Below, one piece after another: positions 53,198-61,462 of a stretch of 64,000 nt of DNA. The position numbers and the translations under genes were made by a program. The notes under the pieces are model-generated. The model was not told the origin of the DNA. It saw nothing but the letters and a program-made list of their open reading frames with translations, and did not search any database. How positions within the stretch are numbered: position 1 is the first letter of the stretch; each line of letters opens with the position of its first letter. Source of the stretch: JBAXTE01 sp037130365 (GTDB taxonomy: Bacteria > Bacteroidota > Bacteroidia > Bacteroidales > WCHB1-69); assembly GCA_037130365.1 (NCBI GenBank), contig JBAXTE010000003.1, forward strand, positions 1 through 64,000, written 5' to 3'.

Positions 53198-54388
53198 TTA
53201 TCCGCAGTTAAAATATTTATCATACGTTATTTTTGGCAGCAAATTTAAACGGGATAAAAACTTTATTGGATATTTCATGGCTCTAATATAAAAATAGCCA
53301 GTTTTATAATCTTTAAATGTTTTTGGTGGCAATGCTAAATACGAGTCAAATTCTGCACGACTAATGCCTAAGCGCTTAATACAAAGGTCGATAATTTTTG
53401 GATCTTCGATAGAATATAAGCCATGGGCACGATTTAAGGCTTTTTCTCGATCGAGTTGACCAGAGCGAACCAAGGCAGAATCACTATTCATATTCATATC
53501 AATATTAAACTTAACACGATGAACATATTTAATTAAACTGTGATATAAATCATCAAAATAATGTGCCCCTGGATAAACCCAGTCAAGTTCTTTTATGATT
53601 ATTTCTTCGGCATCTTTTCTAATATAGTCATGATAGTACATCGGAGTAATTGTCTTAATTCCCTTAATCACGGTATAATAAAAAAGCTCCTTTAAACCTA
53701 AATTAAACCCTGGATCATTAGCTGTCCAAGGGCGAAGTGGAATAGAGCTAAATTGATTATGAACATTTCTTAAATAATCACCATCAAAAAACGACCAGGA
53801 CAATGGTTTTACTCCTTCGGTTCTAAACGATTGACCAATTAATATGAACTTAATATTTTCCTTATGGGCAACTCCAAATAATGATGATGCTATTCCGATA
53901 TCTGTTCCCATATTTAATTCAGGAACGGATGCTTTTAAAAAATCAATTTTTAAAGCTTTTGCTTCTCTCCAATCCGAAGTAATTGTTCGTAAATCAACAC
54001 CCAGCGTTTTTACCGCTTTAATCATGTTTTCGCCAGCAACTGGATTATCAAATCCATCATTAAAATGAACTGCTAAAGGACGAAGTCCCCATTTTTTTAC
54101 TACTAAATATAGCAAATAGCAACTATCTCTACCCCCACTTACTCCAACTACACAATCGTATTTTTTGTTTTTGCCTTTACGTTTCATTTTACGAACAAAC
54201 TCATCCTTCATTGCCGCACCTTTGTAGCCATTTGGAAAAGATTTTTCTAATTTATCATGAAGGTGGCAAAAGTTACAAACATCATCCGAGTCAAATTCTA
54301 TACCCGGAACAGTGCTATCCTGAACGCATCTAGAACATTGCTTATATGTTATTGATCTTGAAATTCCGTTTACTATCACAAAGCTCAT
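53198..54388 (-). CDS. N-acetyl-sugar amidotransferase (PseA/WbpG/WbuX family)
   Basis: This 396-residue N-type PP-loop ATPase has paired zinc-like cysteines C18/C21 and C38/C41 and the SGGRDS ATP loop at residues 84-89. GLRPLAVHFNDGFDNP and GTDIGIASSLFGVAHKENIKFILIGQSFRTEG follow. Family members amidinate N-acetyl sugars, as in acetamidino pseudaminic and legionaminic acids, using ammonia from a separate glutaminase (HisH/HisF type) in several clusters. No HisH/HisF homologue is in the window; the upstream gene on this strand is a nitrilase-type amidase. It is related to the C-terminal half of the fusion at 38141-40843. Confidence 0.86.
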   Translation of the reverse strand: MSFVIVNGISRSITYKQCSRCVQDSTVPGIEFDSDDVCNFCHLHDKLEKSFPNGYKGAAMKDEFVRKMKRKGKNKKYDCVVGVSGGRDSCYLLYLVVKKWGLRPLAVHFNDGFDNPVAGENMIKAVKTLGVDLRTITSDWREAKALKIDFLKASVPELNMGTDIGIASSLFGVAHKENIKFILIGQSFRTEGVKPLSWSFFDGDYLRNVHNQFSSIPLRPWTANDPGFNLGLKELFYYTVIKGIKTITPMYYHDYIRKDAEEIIIKELDWVYPGAHYFDDLYHSLIKYVHRVKFNIDMNMNSDSALVRSGQLDREKALNRAHGLYSIEDPKIIDLCIKRLGISRAEFDSYLALPPKTFKDYKTGYFYIRAMKYPIKFLSRLNLLPKITYDKYFNCG

Positions 54389-54471
54389 AATCTCTGAATT
54401 AATTCAACAATGAGTTAGCAAAGATATGAAACTTTGACTTAGTATTTGTGATATTTTAGAGTCGCTGAATG

Positions 54472-54675
54472 TCAATTCTTTTCCTTAATATTTATTTGAG
54501 ATTTTATAAGTTCAATGGTTATATTCATTAACGACAGGTCGAGTGTCTCGATATAATCAACGAGCACTTTATCACTCATCGGAAATAGATTATCTAGGAC
54601 AAGTTCTTGCTCGTTTAATGTAAAATGATTTAATATTAAGTTTAGCTTTTGATTTCTGATTTTTATAATTGGGGT
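54472..54675 (-). pseudogene. Open-frame fragment of unknown origin, no start codon at its head
   Basis: A 67-codon frame on the minus strand runs from just after a stop (54676-54678) to TGA at 54472-54474. Its middle reads NEQELVLDNLFPMSDKVLVD and then ETLDLSLMNITIELIKSQIN, amphipathic and protein-like rather than AT-rich noise. No ATG, GTG or TTG is found before the internal methionine, so it may be the tail of a lost gene. It occupies most of the 310-base gap between the amidotransferase and nitrilase genes. I do not recognise the family. Confidence 0.3.
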
Positions 54676-54698
54676 TCACAACTTGTTTTTATCTAATT

Positions 54699-55523
54699 TT
54701 AATGTTTTGCAGTATTAAATCGTTCACTAATTTGAGTTCCTTTTTCTTCGTTTTCGGGAACTTCTGTTTCGAACATCACAATGTCGCCTGCAAATTCATT
54801 CATCAATCCCTGAGCAATAACCACATTTTTGTTGACTGCTAATGAGCAACCTACCATCTTTTTGCCTTCGTATGGACCGCCAACAATGTAACCGACACTT
54901 GTTGTGCTGCAAAAAATGATGTTGTATAATTCTGCAATTTCCGAAAGAGGTTTAATCCATTTGTCATTATAGGGATCTTGTTCTTCTGTTATAGAATAAT
55001 CAACAGTCCAAGATGATGGAGACAAAATAATTTGTGCACCCATTTTCGCTAAAGTATGGGCAATTGACAGACTGTTATAATAGTTATCAGCACAAATATT
55101 TACGCCAATCTTCCCAAATGGAGTATCAACAACATTCAACGTTGTTCCGACATCGTAATAATCGTGTTCAACAACCAACAGATTTATTTTGCTGTACTTA
55201 ATTATAATATTTCCTTCATTATTAATCAGTAGAGCGGTGTTAAATCTCCTATTCTCTCGTTTTTCGGTTAGACCAACACAAATAAAGATATTATTGGTTC
55301 GGGCCATTTCACAGAATATATCGCTATATTTCCCAGGAATTGGTTCGCACTCAACCTTAGCACTGGGATGTGTCCATGCAAAATCGATGGTTTCTGGTAA
55401 TAGAACAACGTCGCAATTGGCTTCTGCAGCAAGATTTACTAATTTTTCAGCACGTTCAATATTCCGTTCTGGTTCTCCTCCTTCAACTAATAATTGTGCT
55501 AATGCAATTTTAATGGACTTCAT
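54699..55523 (-). CDS. Carbon-nitrogen hydrolase (nitrilase superfamily), possible ammonia supplier
   Basis: This 274-residue protein has the intact Glu-Lys-Cys triad: E44 in VLLPETIDF, K112 in IIKYSKINL and C144 in VNICADNYYN. The CADNYYN context differs from the CYDLRFPELYR of the paralogue at 25225-26025. Nitrilase-superfamily amidases act on amides; the N-terminal glutaminase domain of glutamine-dependent NAD synthetase belongs to this superfamily and feeds ammonia to a PP-loop ATPase. Here the downstream same-strand gene is a PP-loop amidotransferase, so a similar partnership is conceivable (inference). No signal peptide is visible. Confidence 0.84.
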   Translation of the reverse strand: MKSIKIALAQLLVEGGEPERNIERAEKLVNLAAEANCDVVLLPETIDFAWTHPSAKVECEPIPGKYSDIFCEMARTNNIFICVGLTEKRENRRFNTALLINNEGNIIIKYSKINLLVVEHDYYDVGTTLNVVDTPFGKIGVNICADNYYNSLSIAHTLAKMGAQIILSPSSWTVDYSITEEQDPYNDKWIKPLSEIAELYNIIFCSTTSVGYIVGGPYEGKKMVGCSLAVNKNVVIAQGLMNEFAGDIVMFETEVPENEEKGTQISERFNTAKH

Positions 55524-55591
55524 AAAAATCGAATTTTTTGTAAAAATAGAAAGAAAACTTCAATTGAATATACAAAGTGCAAATTTACATG

Positions 55592-55817
55592 CTAGTTCTT
55601 ATTTGTATGTTGAATAATTGTTGTATCCGTTTGCGAAATCATCGCATCAAAAACGCCCATTTGTTTAAGTTTCCATTCTACGCCTTTGGCAAAAAGGTTA
55701 TACCCCTTGGCGTTATGATGACCATCTAATTTCCAATAATATTTGTCAAAATTATGTTCATTTATTCCCTCATATTTAATAAAATAATCTAATAAATTTA
55801 AAGAATGTATTGTTGTC
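55592..55817 (-). pseudogene. C-terminal remnant of an SGNH hydrolase gene
   Basis: About 70 codons on the minus strand, ending in TAG at 55592-55594, encode DKYYWKLDGHHNAKGYNLF then AKGVEWKLKQMGVF. This clearly matches the C-terminus of the SGNH proteins at 46729 and 55985 (YYWKTDGHYNAKGYQAFGNG). An in-frame TAG closes the frame at the upstream end near 55815, and no further homology is seen, so the rest was deleted. It accounts for about half of the 461-base gap 55524-55984; in the remainder I see nothing. Confidence 0.72.
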
Positions 55818-55984
55818 TAATTCGATTTTAGTATTGGTATAAGATGCTTTTTCTATTAGAAGGTTTTTGCAATGCAGACTATATTTTATCATAAAATATT
55901 TCGTTCAGAAACTCTATTTTTTTGTAAATCTATGAATTAATTTTTATTTTTACTTCATATTTAATTATTATTTATTGAATTCTA

Positions 55985-57136
55985 ATGAAAATTAAAGTCT
56001 TTTATCGTTCACTTTTGTTAATTTGTTCATTCATTTTTGGCTATTATTTTGTACTAAAAAACCAAGGTGTTCAAATTCAATCAAAGTATATGGGATTTGT
56101 ATTAATTGGATTTTCGTATTCACTTTTTTTGACTATTATTCAAAGAATTAAGACTCAACAACTTCGATTAAAGTTAACCATTTCTTCACTCCCGATTGTT
56201 TTAGGGCTTGTCTTTTTAGAGTTTTATGACTTAAAATATTATACGAACCATGAGTATCAGATGAATCTTTATGTGCCACCGATAAATTTATATCATGTAT
56301 ATAGCCCAAATTCGATAACACAATGGACAAATGAAGAATATGGACATTATAGAAAAATAAATTCTCAAGGATTGTGTGATGAAGAACAAACGATTAAAAC
56401 TGATTCTCTAACCAATACAATTATTGGATTAGGCGATTCTTTTACAGAAGGATTAGGTGCTCATTCCGACTCCACTTGGTTAAAGTTTTTAGAAAGAAAA
56501 ATATTATCCCAATCTCAAACAAAGTACCAATTTATTAATGCAGGTATTTCTGGAAGTGACCCAGTTTATGAATATATTTTATTACGTGATAAGCTACTAA
56601 AGTTCAAACCAAATACTGTTATTTTAGCCTTAGGATACGAGATTAATGAGATGATTATTCGGGGAGGATTTGAACGTTTTCAAAATGATGGGACTATTAA
56701 ATATCGAGATAAACCATTTTGGTATCCTTTATATAAAATATCTGGTGTTTTCAGATTATTTGTTCGAATCTGCTTTGCAAACGAAATGCTTTTACCTGGA
56801 AATCAAGTAAAAATCGAAGAAAAAAAGGCAATTAATGAAATACAGTCGATTATACTTCTTTTTAAACAATTGGGAGAAAAAATGAATTTCAAATTAGTTT
56901 TAACAATATATCCTTTGTATAAAGAAACTATAAATAAAAAATATGATTATTGGACAGAAACGATAAAATTTGCTCAAAAAAACCAAATAATCACCGTTGA
57001 CTTACTAAAGTTTTATATCGATTCCGTTCACATGAATAAAACAAATATTTCAAATTACTATTGGCCTATAGATGGACACTATAATGCTAAAGGATATGAG
57101 AAAATGGCTGAAGGAATTTATCAATCAATAAAATAA
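55985..57136 (+). CDS. SGNH/GDSL-type hydrolase with N-terminal membrane helices
   Basis: This 383-residue protein has three hydrophobic segments near the N-terminus (about residues 7-25, 34-52 and 60-78) and a C-terminal SGNH domain. The domain has IIGLGDSFTEGLGAHSDSTW, INAGISGSDPVYEY, VILALGYEINEMIIRGGFERF and YYWPIDGHYNAKGYEKMAEG. It is a shorter paralogue of 46729-48489, sharing the D-SDSTW-KFLERK and SGSDPVYEY blocks. It is probably membrane-anchored and acts on surface glycans as esterase or acyltransferase. The divergent remnant of a third family member upstream indicates local duplication. Confidence 0.82.
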   Translation: MKIKVFYRSLLLICSFIFGYYFVLKNQGVQIQSKYMGFVLIGFSYSLFLTIIQRIKTQQLRLKLTISSLPIVLGLVFLEFYDLKYYTNHEYQMNLYVPPINLYHVYSPNSITQWTNEEYGHYRKINSQGLCDEEQTIKTDSLTNTIIGLGDSFTEGLGAHSDSTWLKFLERKILSQSQTKYQFINAGISGSDPVYEYILLRDKLLKFKPNTVILALGYEINEMIIRGGFERFQNDGTIKYRDKPFWYPLYKISGVFRLFVRICFANEMLLPGNQVKIEEKKAINEIQSIILLFKQLGEKMNFKLVLTIYPLYKETINKKYDYWTETIKFAQKNQIITVDLLKFYIDSVHMNKTNISNYYWPIDGHYNAKGYEKMAEGIYQSIK

Positions 57137-57146
57137 TTATTCCTTC

Positions 57147-57342
57147 TAATACCAAATCTTGGTATAAAATAGCCCTGGTGGGTGAGTAATGCCTGCCACG
57201 ACTTGGCGTGGCCGAACTCAAAGATATTTTATATGCTAGATTGGCTTGTCCAGCTTTAGCGGGATCTAATGCCGCTCGTAGATATAAATAGTTCATTTAA
57301 AGTTTGAAAAATGGACTATATTATATCTAAAAGCGGTATTAC
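57147..57342. repeat. Interspersed MITE-like repeat element, copy 3, with nested insertion
   Basis: The element starts TAATACCAAATCTTGGTATA and ends AAAAGCGGTATTAC, about 196 bp, with the AAATAGCCC...AAAGATATTTTATATGCTAG hairpin core shared with 1-58 and 7516-7686. In this copy the hairpin loop is enlarged by about 43 bases containing the small palindrome GCCACGACTTGGCGTGGC. A CCAGCTTTAGCGGGAT repeat lies further inside. It fills the first part of the 549-base gap 57137-57685; from 57343 to 57659 I see no feature. Confidence 0.6.
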
Positions 57343-57659
57343 AAATGGAGTCACGGCTAATTTCATGTAATCAAAACGTTAATAGCAGTTTAAACGAAAT
57401 AATTAATGCTGATTTGTACAGGAAAACAGAACACTGGGTATCAAATCACAATTTGCAAAAAAACACTTTCTGAAAAGGACAAAATTTGATTTCTCTCTAA
57501 ATCGCAAAAAAAACTTAATTGCAGTTTAACACCTTTTATTTGGAGAATAATTTTAAAAGAGACTGACTTTTTCTGAATTTTGTTATGTTTTTAATCAGAC
57601 CTTTAAAATTTAATCAACAAAATTTTGCATCTAGCATTAAAAATTCAGATTAATAAATG

Positions 57660-57667
57660 TAAGTTTG
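57660..57667 (+). promoter_or_regulatory. Putative -7 box (TAAGTTTG) for the first PglD-like gene
   Basis: TAAGTTTG fits TAnnTTTG and lies 18 bases before the ATG at 57686. No clear -33 box was seen. Confidence 0.4.
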
Positions 57668-57685
57668 TAGAGTAAAAAAACTTAT

Positions 57686-58285
57686 ATGATTATAGTTGGT
57701 GCAGGTTCTTCAGGTAAAGAAACCTTAGGTATGATGATACTACAATCGATTCCATTTGATGAAATTGTTTTTTTTGATGATAATTATAAAGGCTCAAACC
57801 TAATATTTGGCAAATATCAAGTTATTACGGATGTTAACAAAATGGAGTCTTACATAAATGAATATGCGGATTTCTGTATAGCAGTTGGTAACCCACGGAT
57901 TAGAGAAAAGCTATATTCAAAAATGATTTTATGGGGTGGAAAAGCAAAAAACATCATTTCTCCAAGCTCGTATTGCATTAGTACAATAAGTGAAAACGGA
58001 ACAATTATCCAACCAGGTGTTTCAATTTCTTATGATTTTCAAAGCGGGAAATCATGCATTATTCACTCAAACAGCGTTATTGGACACAAAGTAATAATTG
58101 GAGATTTTGTTAACATAAGCCCACTGGTTTCGATTGTAGGTCCCTTAAGTATTGGAGATTATTCTTACGTTGGGGCGGGCTCAGTAATATTGCCAAATAT
58201 TAAAATTGGTAAAAACGTCTATATCTCTGCAGGTTCTGTAATTGAAAAAGATGTAGCAGATTTTGAAACAATACATAGAAAATGA
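57686..58285 (+). CDS. PglD/NeuD-family sugar acetyltransferase
   Basis: This 199-residue protein has an N-terminal dinucleotide-like fold (MIIVGAGSSGKETLGMM) and a C-terminal left-handed beta-helix (IIQPGVSISYD ... VIGHKVIIGDFVNISPLVSI ... YVGAGSVILPNIKIGKNVYI). The GHK histidine near residue 134 is placed like the catalytic histidine of PglD, although the adjacent glutamate is not obvious. It would N-acylate an NDP-4-amino sugar. It is related to 60771-61361 by architecture. It stands alone, with its own -7 box and a 248-bp gap to the next gene. Confidence 0.78.
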   Translation: MIIVGAGSSGKETLGMMILQSIPFDEIVFFDDNYKGSNLIFGKYQVITDVNKMESYINEYADFCIAVGNPRIREKLYSKMILWGGKAKNIISPSSYCISTISENGTIIQPGVSISYDFQSGKSCIIHSNSVIGHKVIIGDFVNISPLVSIVGPLSIGDYSYVGAGSVILPNIKIGKNVYISAGSVIEKDVADFETIHRK

Positions 58286-58481
58286 GGCATAGAACAAAAC
58301 TTATTTTGTCACAAAACAACTTAATTTTTTCGTTCTGTTAAGTTTAATTTATTATTTCAATTAAAAAAAATCAACGACATTCGCTTCGGGAAAAATGTTT
58401 GAGTAATCTGACAAACTTGCTTTAATATATTTGGATTAAGCTATTGGTTTAGTTTCAACTCTATAACCGCAAATTAACCTA

Positions 58482-58516
58482 TTTGAATAATACAACAAAT
58501 AAAAAAGTATATCTTT
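58482..58516 (+). promoter_or_regulatory. Promoter for the epimerase/aminotransferase pair (TTTG / TATCTTTG)
   Basis: TTTG at 58482-58485 and TATCTTTG at 58509-58516 are 23 bases apart. The box ends 17 bases before the ATG at 58534, which decides against the ATG-like frame start at 58483. Confidence 0.55.
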
Positions 58517-58533
58517 GTGTACTTAATGTTAAT

Positions 58534-59523
58534 ATGAAAATGAAAATTTTACTCACAGGTGGTTTAGGTTTTATTGGTTTTCATACTGCTAAATTATTGG
58601 AAGAGAGCACAAATCATCATCTTCTTATTGTTGATGCATATAGAGAATATATCAAACACGACGTAAAATTCAATCCCTATATTCGCCGAGGTTCTATGAT
58701 TCAAAAGTCGAATATTATCCAAGGGAATTGCAGTAATTTTTCATTTATTAAACAGATTATTCAGGATTTTCAGCCCGAAATCATTATACATTTTGCCTCT
58801 TTACCCATTGTTTGGAAAGCTGAAAACTGGCCTGAATTAGCACATCAAGATATTGAAGAGAGTTTTAAATCAGTACTTGCAGGTTGTGAAGAAACATCAC
58901 AGGTCCCCAAAAAAATCATTTATATCTCCTCATCTATGGTTTATGGTCATTTTATGCGCGACCAATTTCAAAATCTGATACCTGCAATTGAAAATCAAGC
59001 CATTACTCCGATAGATGTGTACGGTAGATGCAAAATGTTTTGCGAAAACATGCTTACCGATTTTGCAAAAAAAACAAATTCAAATTATATTATTATTAGA
59101 CCCTCAGCTGTTTATGGTCCAGAAGATTATAACAAAAGAGTGGTTGAGGCATTTTTAAAAAACGCGATTCAACATAAAGAAATTATAATTAGTGGAAATG
59201 GCGAATTAACGCTTGATTTCACCTATGTTGATGACCTAGCCAAAAGCATTTCACAATGTATAGAAACGGATATTAGAAACGAAACATTTAATATAACTTT
59301 CGGACATGGATACACCATTAATGAATTGGCAAATATTGTTAAGCAATTGATTCCGAGTGCTAATATTAAGCATGGATTATTAGCTCCAAATCGACCAAAT
59401 AGAACCTATTTAAACATCGAAAAGGCAAAAACTTTATTGGGTATAAATCCTCAAACATCCTTAGAACAAGGCGTCGAAAAATATTATAAATACCTCATAG
59501 ACCATCGTATTTATGAACAATGA
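58534..59523 (+). CDS. NAD-dependent epimerase/dehydratase (extended SDR)
   Basis: This protein of about 329 residues has KILLTGGLGFIGFHTAKLL at the N-terminus, IIHFASLPIVWKAENWPELAHQ, IYISSSMVYGH with the catalytic serine, and Y-x3-K in DVYGRCKMFCEN. LDFTYVDDLAKSI and a C-terminal RPNRTYLNIEKAKTLLG are normal for the family. The start is 58534 (or the ATG at 58540), both below the TATCTTTG box. The next gene's start overlaps its stop by 11 bp, so the SDR and aminotransferase are coupled and probably make a 4-amino-4-deoxy or 3-amino sugar (inference). Confidence 0.83.
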   Translation: MKMKILLTGGLGFIGFHTAKLLEESTNHHLLIVDAYREYIKHDVKFNPYIRRGSMIQKSNIIQGNCSNFSFIKQIIQDFQPEIIIHFASLPIVWKAENWPELAHQDIEESFKSVLAGCEETSQVPKKIIYISSSMVYGHFMRDQFQNLIPAIENQAITPIDVYGRCKMFCENMLTDFAKKTNSNYIIIRPSAVYGPEDYNKRVVEAFLKNAIQHKEIIISGNGELTLDFTYVDDLAKSISQCIETDIRNETFNITFGHGYTINELANIVKQLIPSANIKHGLLAPNRPNRTYLNIEKAKTLLGINPQTSLEQGVEKYYKYLIDHRIYEQ

Positions 59524-60604
59524 AATAAAAATCCCATTTATTGATATCAGTAGGTTTAATAAGGAATTTAACACCGACATTAATCAAATTTGCTCCGACG
59601 TATACTCCTCGGGTCAACTGATGAATGGCGAACAGACCAGAAATTGTGAAGAAAAACTTTCGGCAATTTATTCTTATCCAGAAACCGTAATGACTGGGAG
59701 TTGTACCGATGCCCTTTATTTTGCAATGAAAGCGCTTAATATTGGAGTTGGCGATGAGGTAATCGTGACAGTTTTATCGTTTATTGGCACGCTAAGCCCA
59801 ATTCTTCGTGCAGGTGCCGTTCCAGTTTTTGTTGATATTAATCCAAGTGATGGATTGATGGATATTGATCAGATTGAGTCAAAAATTGGCCCTCGTACAA
59901 AAGCAATAATTGCGGTACACCTTTATGGCAAGGTGCTGAATATGTGTAAATTGAACAAACTTGCAGAAAAGCACAATCTGCTGGTGATTGAAGATGCTGC
60001 ACAGTCGATAGGTATAGTTGCAGAATATGGAAATTCAATAAAACCGGATGCAATTTGCTTAAGTTTTGATCCCACAAAGGTGATTCATGCATTTGGTAGT
60101 GCAGGTGCCGTAATATGCAGAGACCAACTTCTGGCAAAAAAAATCAGACAAATTCGGTATCATGGTAAATCGGGTAATGATTTCGAAATACTTGGGTATA
60201 ATTCTCGGATAAATGAAGTGCAGGCAGCATTAGTACTCTTTCAAATGGATAAATTTGAAAAAATAATTCAAGCGCGAAAAGCTATTGCAGAAATGTATGT
60301 TGCAGAATTATCTAACGTCTCAGAAATAGTTTTACCAGCAGTAAATACTCCCTCAAATTTTCATAAATTCGTAATTCATCATCCCAATCGGAATGAGTTA
60401 AAGAAATTTTTGGAGATAAATGGAGTACAAACCATGATTCATTACGAAAAATGTTTGAATGAATATTCAATTTATAAAACGGATGAAGTGTTTACAAATG
60501 CAAAAAGAATAAATAATAGCTGTTTAAGTTTACCCATCTATTATGGATTAAATTCTAATGATTTACACATTATAATTAATCTGTTAAAAAGTTTTAATCA
60601 CTGA
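59513..60604 (+). CDS. DegT/DnrJ/EryC1-family sugar aminotransferase
   Basis: This is a 363-residue PLP enzyme with IPFIDISRFNKEFNTDI, TGSCTDALYFAMKALNIG, VEDAAQ-type IEDAAQSIG and CLSFDPTKVIHAFGSAGAV, where the lysine is the Schiff-base residue. The SFDPTKVIHAFGSAG form departs from the common SFYPTKNLGAYGDGG, indicating a separate subgroup from the enzyme at 48507-49604. IRYHGKSG and LGYNSRINEVQAA complete the family pattern. It is coupled to the upstream SDR, and an acetyltransferase follows after a 166-bp gap, the order expected for an N-acylated amino-deoxy sugar. Confidence 0.85.
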   Translation: MNNEIKIPFIDISRFNKEFNTDINQICSDVYSSGQLMNGEQTRNCEEKLSAIYSYPETVMTGSCTDALYFAMKALNIGVGDEVIVTVLSFIGTLSPILRAGAVPVFVDINPSDGLMDIDQIESKIGPRTKAIIAVHLYGKVLNMCKLNKLAEKHNLLVIEDAAQSIGIVAEYGNSIKPDAICLSFDPTKVIHAFGSAGAVICRDQLLAKKIRQIRYHGKSGNDFEILGYNSRINEVQAALVLFQMDKFEKIIQARKAIAEMYVAELSNVSEIVLPAVNTPSNFHKFVIHHPNRNELKKFLEINGVQTMIHYEKCLNEYSIYKTDEVFTNAKRINNSCLSLPIYYGLNSNDLHIIINLLKSFNH

Positions 60605-60739
60605 CATTTGGTTTTTTTTTTAGTTCTGTATGATTTTGTTATTTATGAAATCAATTTGCTTTCTAAATTCGATTTTTGATAGTTTATATTTTTTACTGGA
60701 TTGTGAAATTAAATTTTAATGCCAACAAAAATTATTAAC

Positions 60740-60747
60740 TACCTTTG
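60740..60747 (+). promoter_or_regulatory. Putative -7 box (TACCTTTG) for the second PglD-like gene
   Basis: TACCTTTG fits TAnnTTTG and lies 23 bases before the ATG at 60771. The expected -33 region has no convincing TTTG. Confidence 0.4.
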
Positions 60748-60770
60748 TTTCATTCTTAATTTAGATTCTT

Positions 60771-61361
60771 ATGATTATTATTGGAGCAGGAAATTTAGGC
60801 AAACACATTCTAGATCAGTTGTTACAAGACAAATACACTGATGAAATTTTGTTTTTTGATGAACAAATATCCGATGATTTTATCTATGGAACATTTCGAA
60901 TTATTCATGATTGGAAGACCTTTGATGAATTGATTAAAATGGATCAAAAATTCATTATTGCAATTGGTAATTCTCGAAAAAGAGAAAAAATGTTTCTTAA
61001 GATTAAAACAGGGAACTACAGGTCGGTAATATCTACACATGCAAATTTTATTTCTACTTTTTGCACAATTCATACTGGTACGATTATTCAACCAGGTTGT
61101 TGCATTTCTCATAATGTAATCATAGGTAATTCAGTAATTCTACATGCAAACACGTTGGTTGGTCACGACGTTACTATAGGAAATTTTGCAACAATTGGAT
61201 CAAATGTAAACATACTTAAAGGAGTTAATATTGGAGAATACTCTACAATAAGCCCAAATGTATTGATTTATCCAAATATTAAAATTGGTCGTAACGTTTT
61301 TATAGCACCCGGGGCAATTGTGAAAACAGATATTGAGGATTATAAAACTCTTTGTGACTAG
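60771..61361 (+). CDS. PglD/NeuD-family sugar acyltransferase
   Basis: This 196-residue protein begins MIIIGAGNLGKHILDQLL, followed by a hexapeptide-repeat beta-helix (CTIHTGTIIQPGCCISHNVI, NTLVGHDVTIGNFATIGSNV, NVFIAPGAIVK). GHD near residue 129 carries the likely catalytic His-Asp pair. It would N-acylate the 4-amino sugar produced by the preceding SDR and aminotransferase. The donor is usually acetyl-CoA, but another acyl donor is possible given the fatty-acid-type genes at 62.7-64 kb (inference). It is convergent with the radical SAM gene. Confidence 0.8.
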   Translation: MIIIGAGNLGKHILDQLLQDKYTDEILFFDEQISDDFIYGTFRIIHDWKTFDELIKMDQKFIIAIGNSRKREKMFLKIKTGNYRSVISTHANFISTFCTIHTGTIIQPGCCISHNVIIGNSVILHANTLVGHDVTIGNFATIGSNVNILKGVNIGEYSTISPNVLIYPNIKIGRNVFIAPGAIVKTDIEDYKTLCD

Positions 61362-61462
61362 AAATAATGCCTAATTAGTGTCTGCGAAAGAAACAAAGAA
61401 GTATACATTTTAGCTTCGCTGAGCTCTCTGCCAGCTGGCGGATCAGTTCTTGAAAGTACTAA

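Noticed and set aside
58286..58480. Possible small RNA or terminator after the first PglD-like gene
   Set aside because: Only weak AT-only inverted repeats are present and nothing distinguishes them from background in AT-rich DNA.
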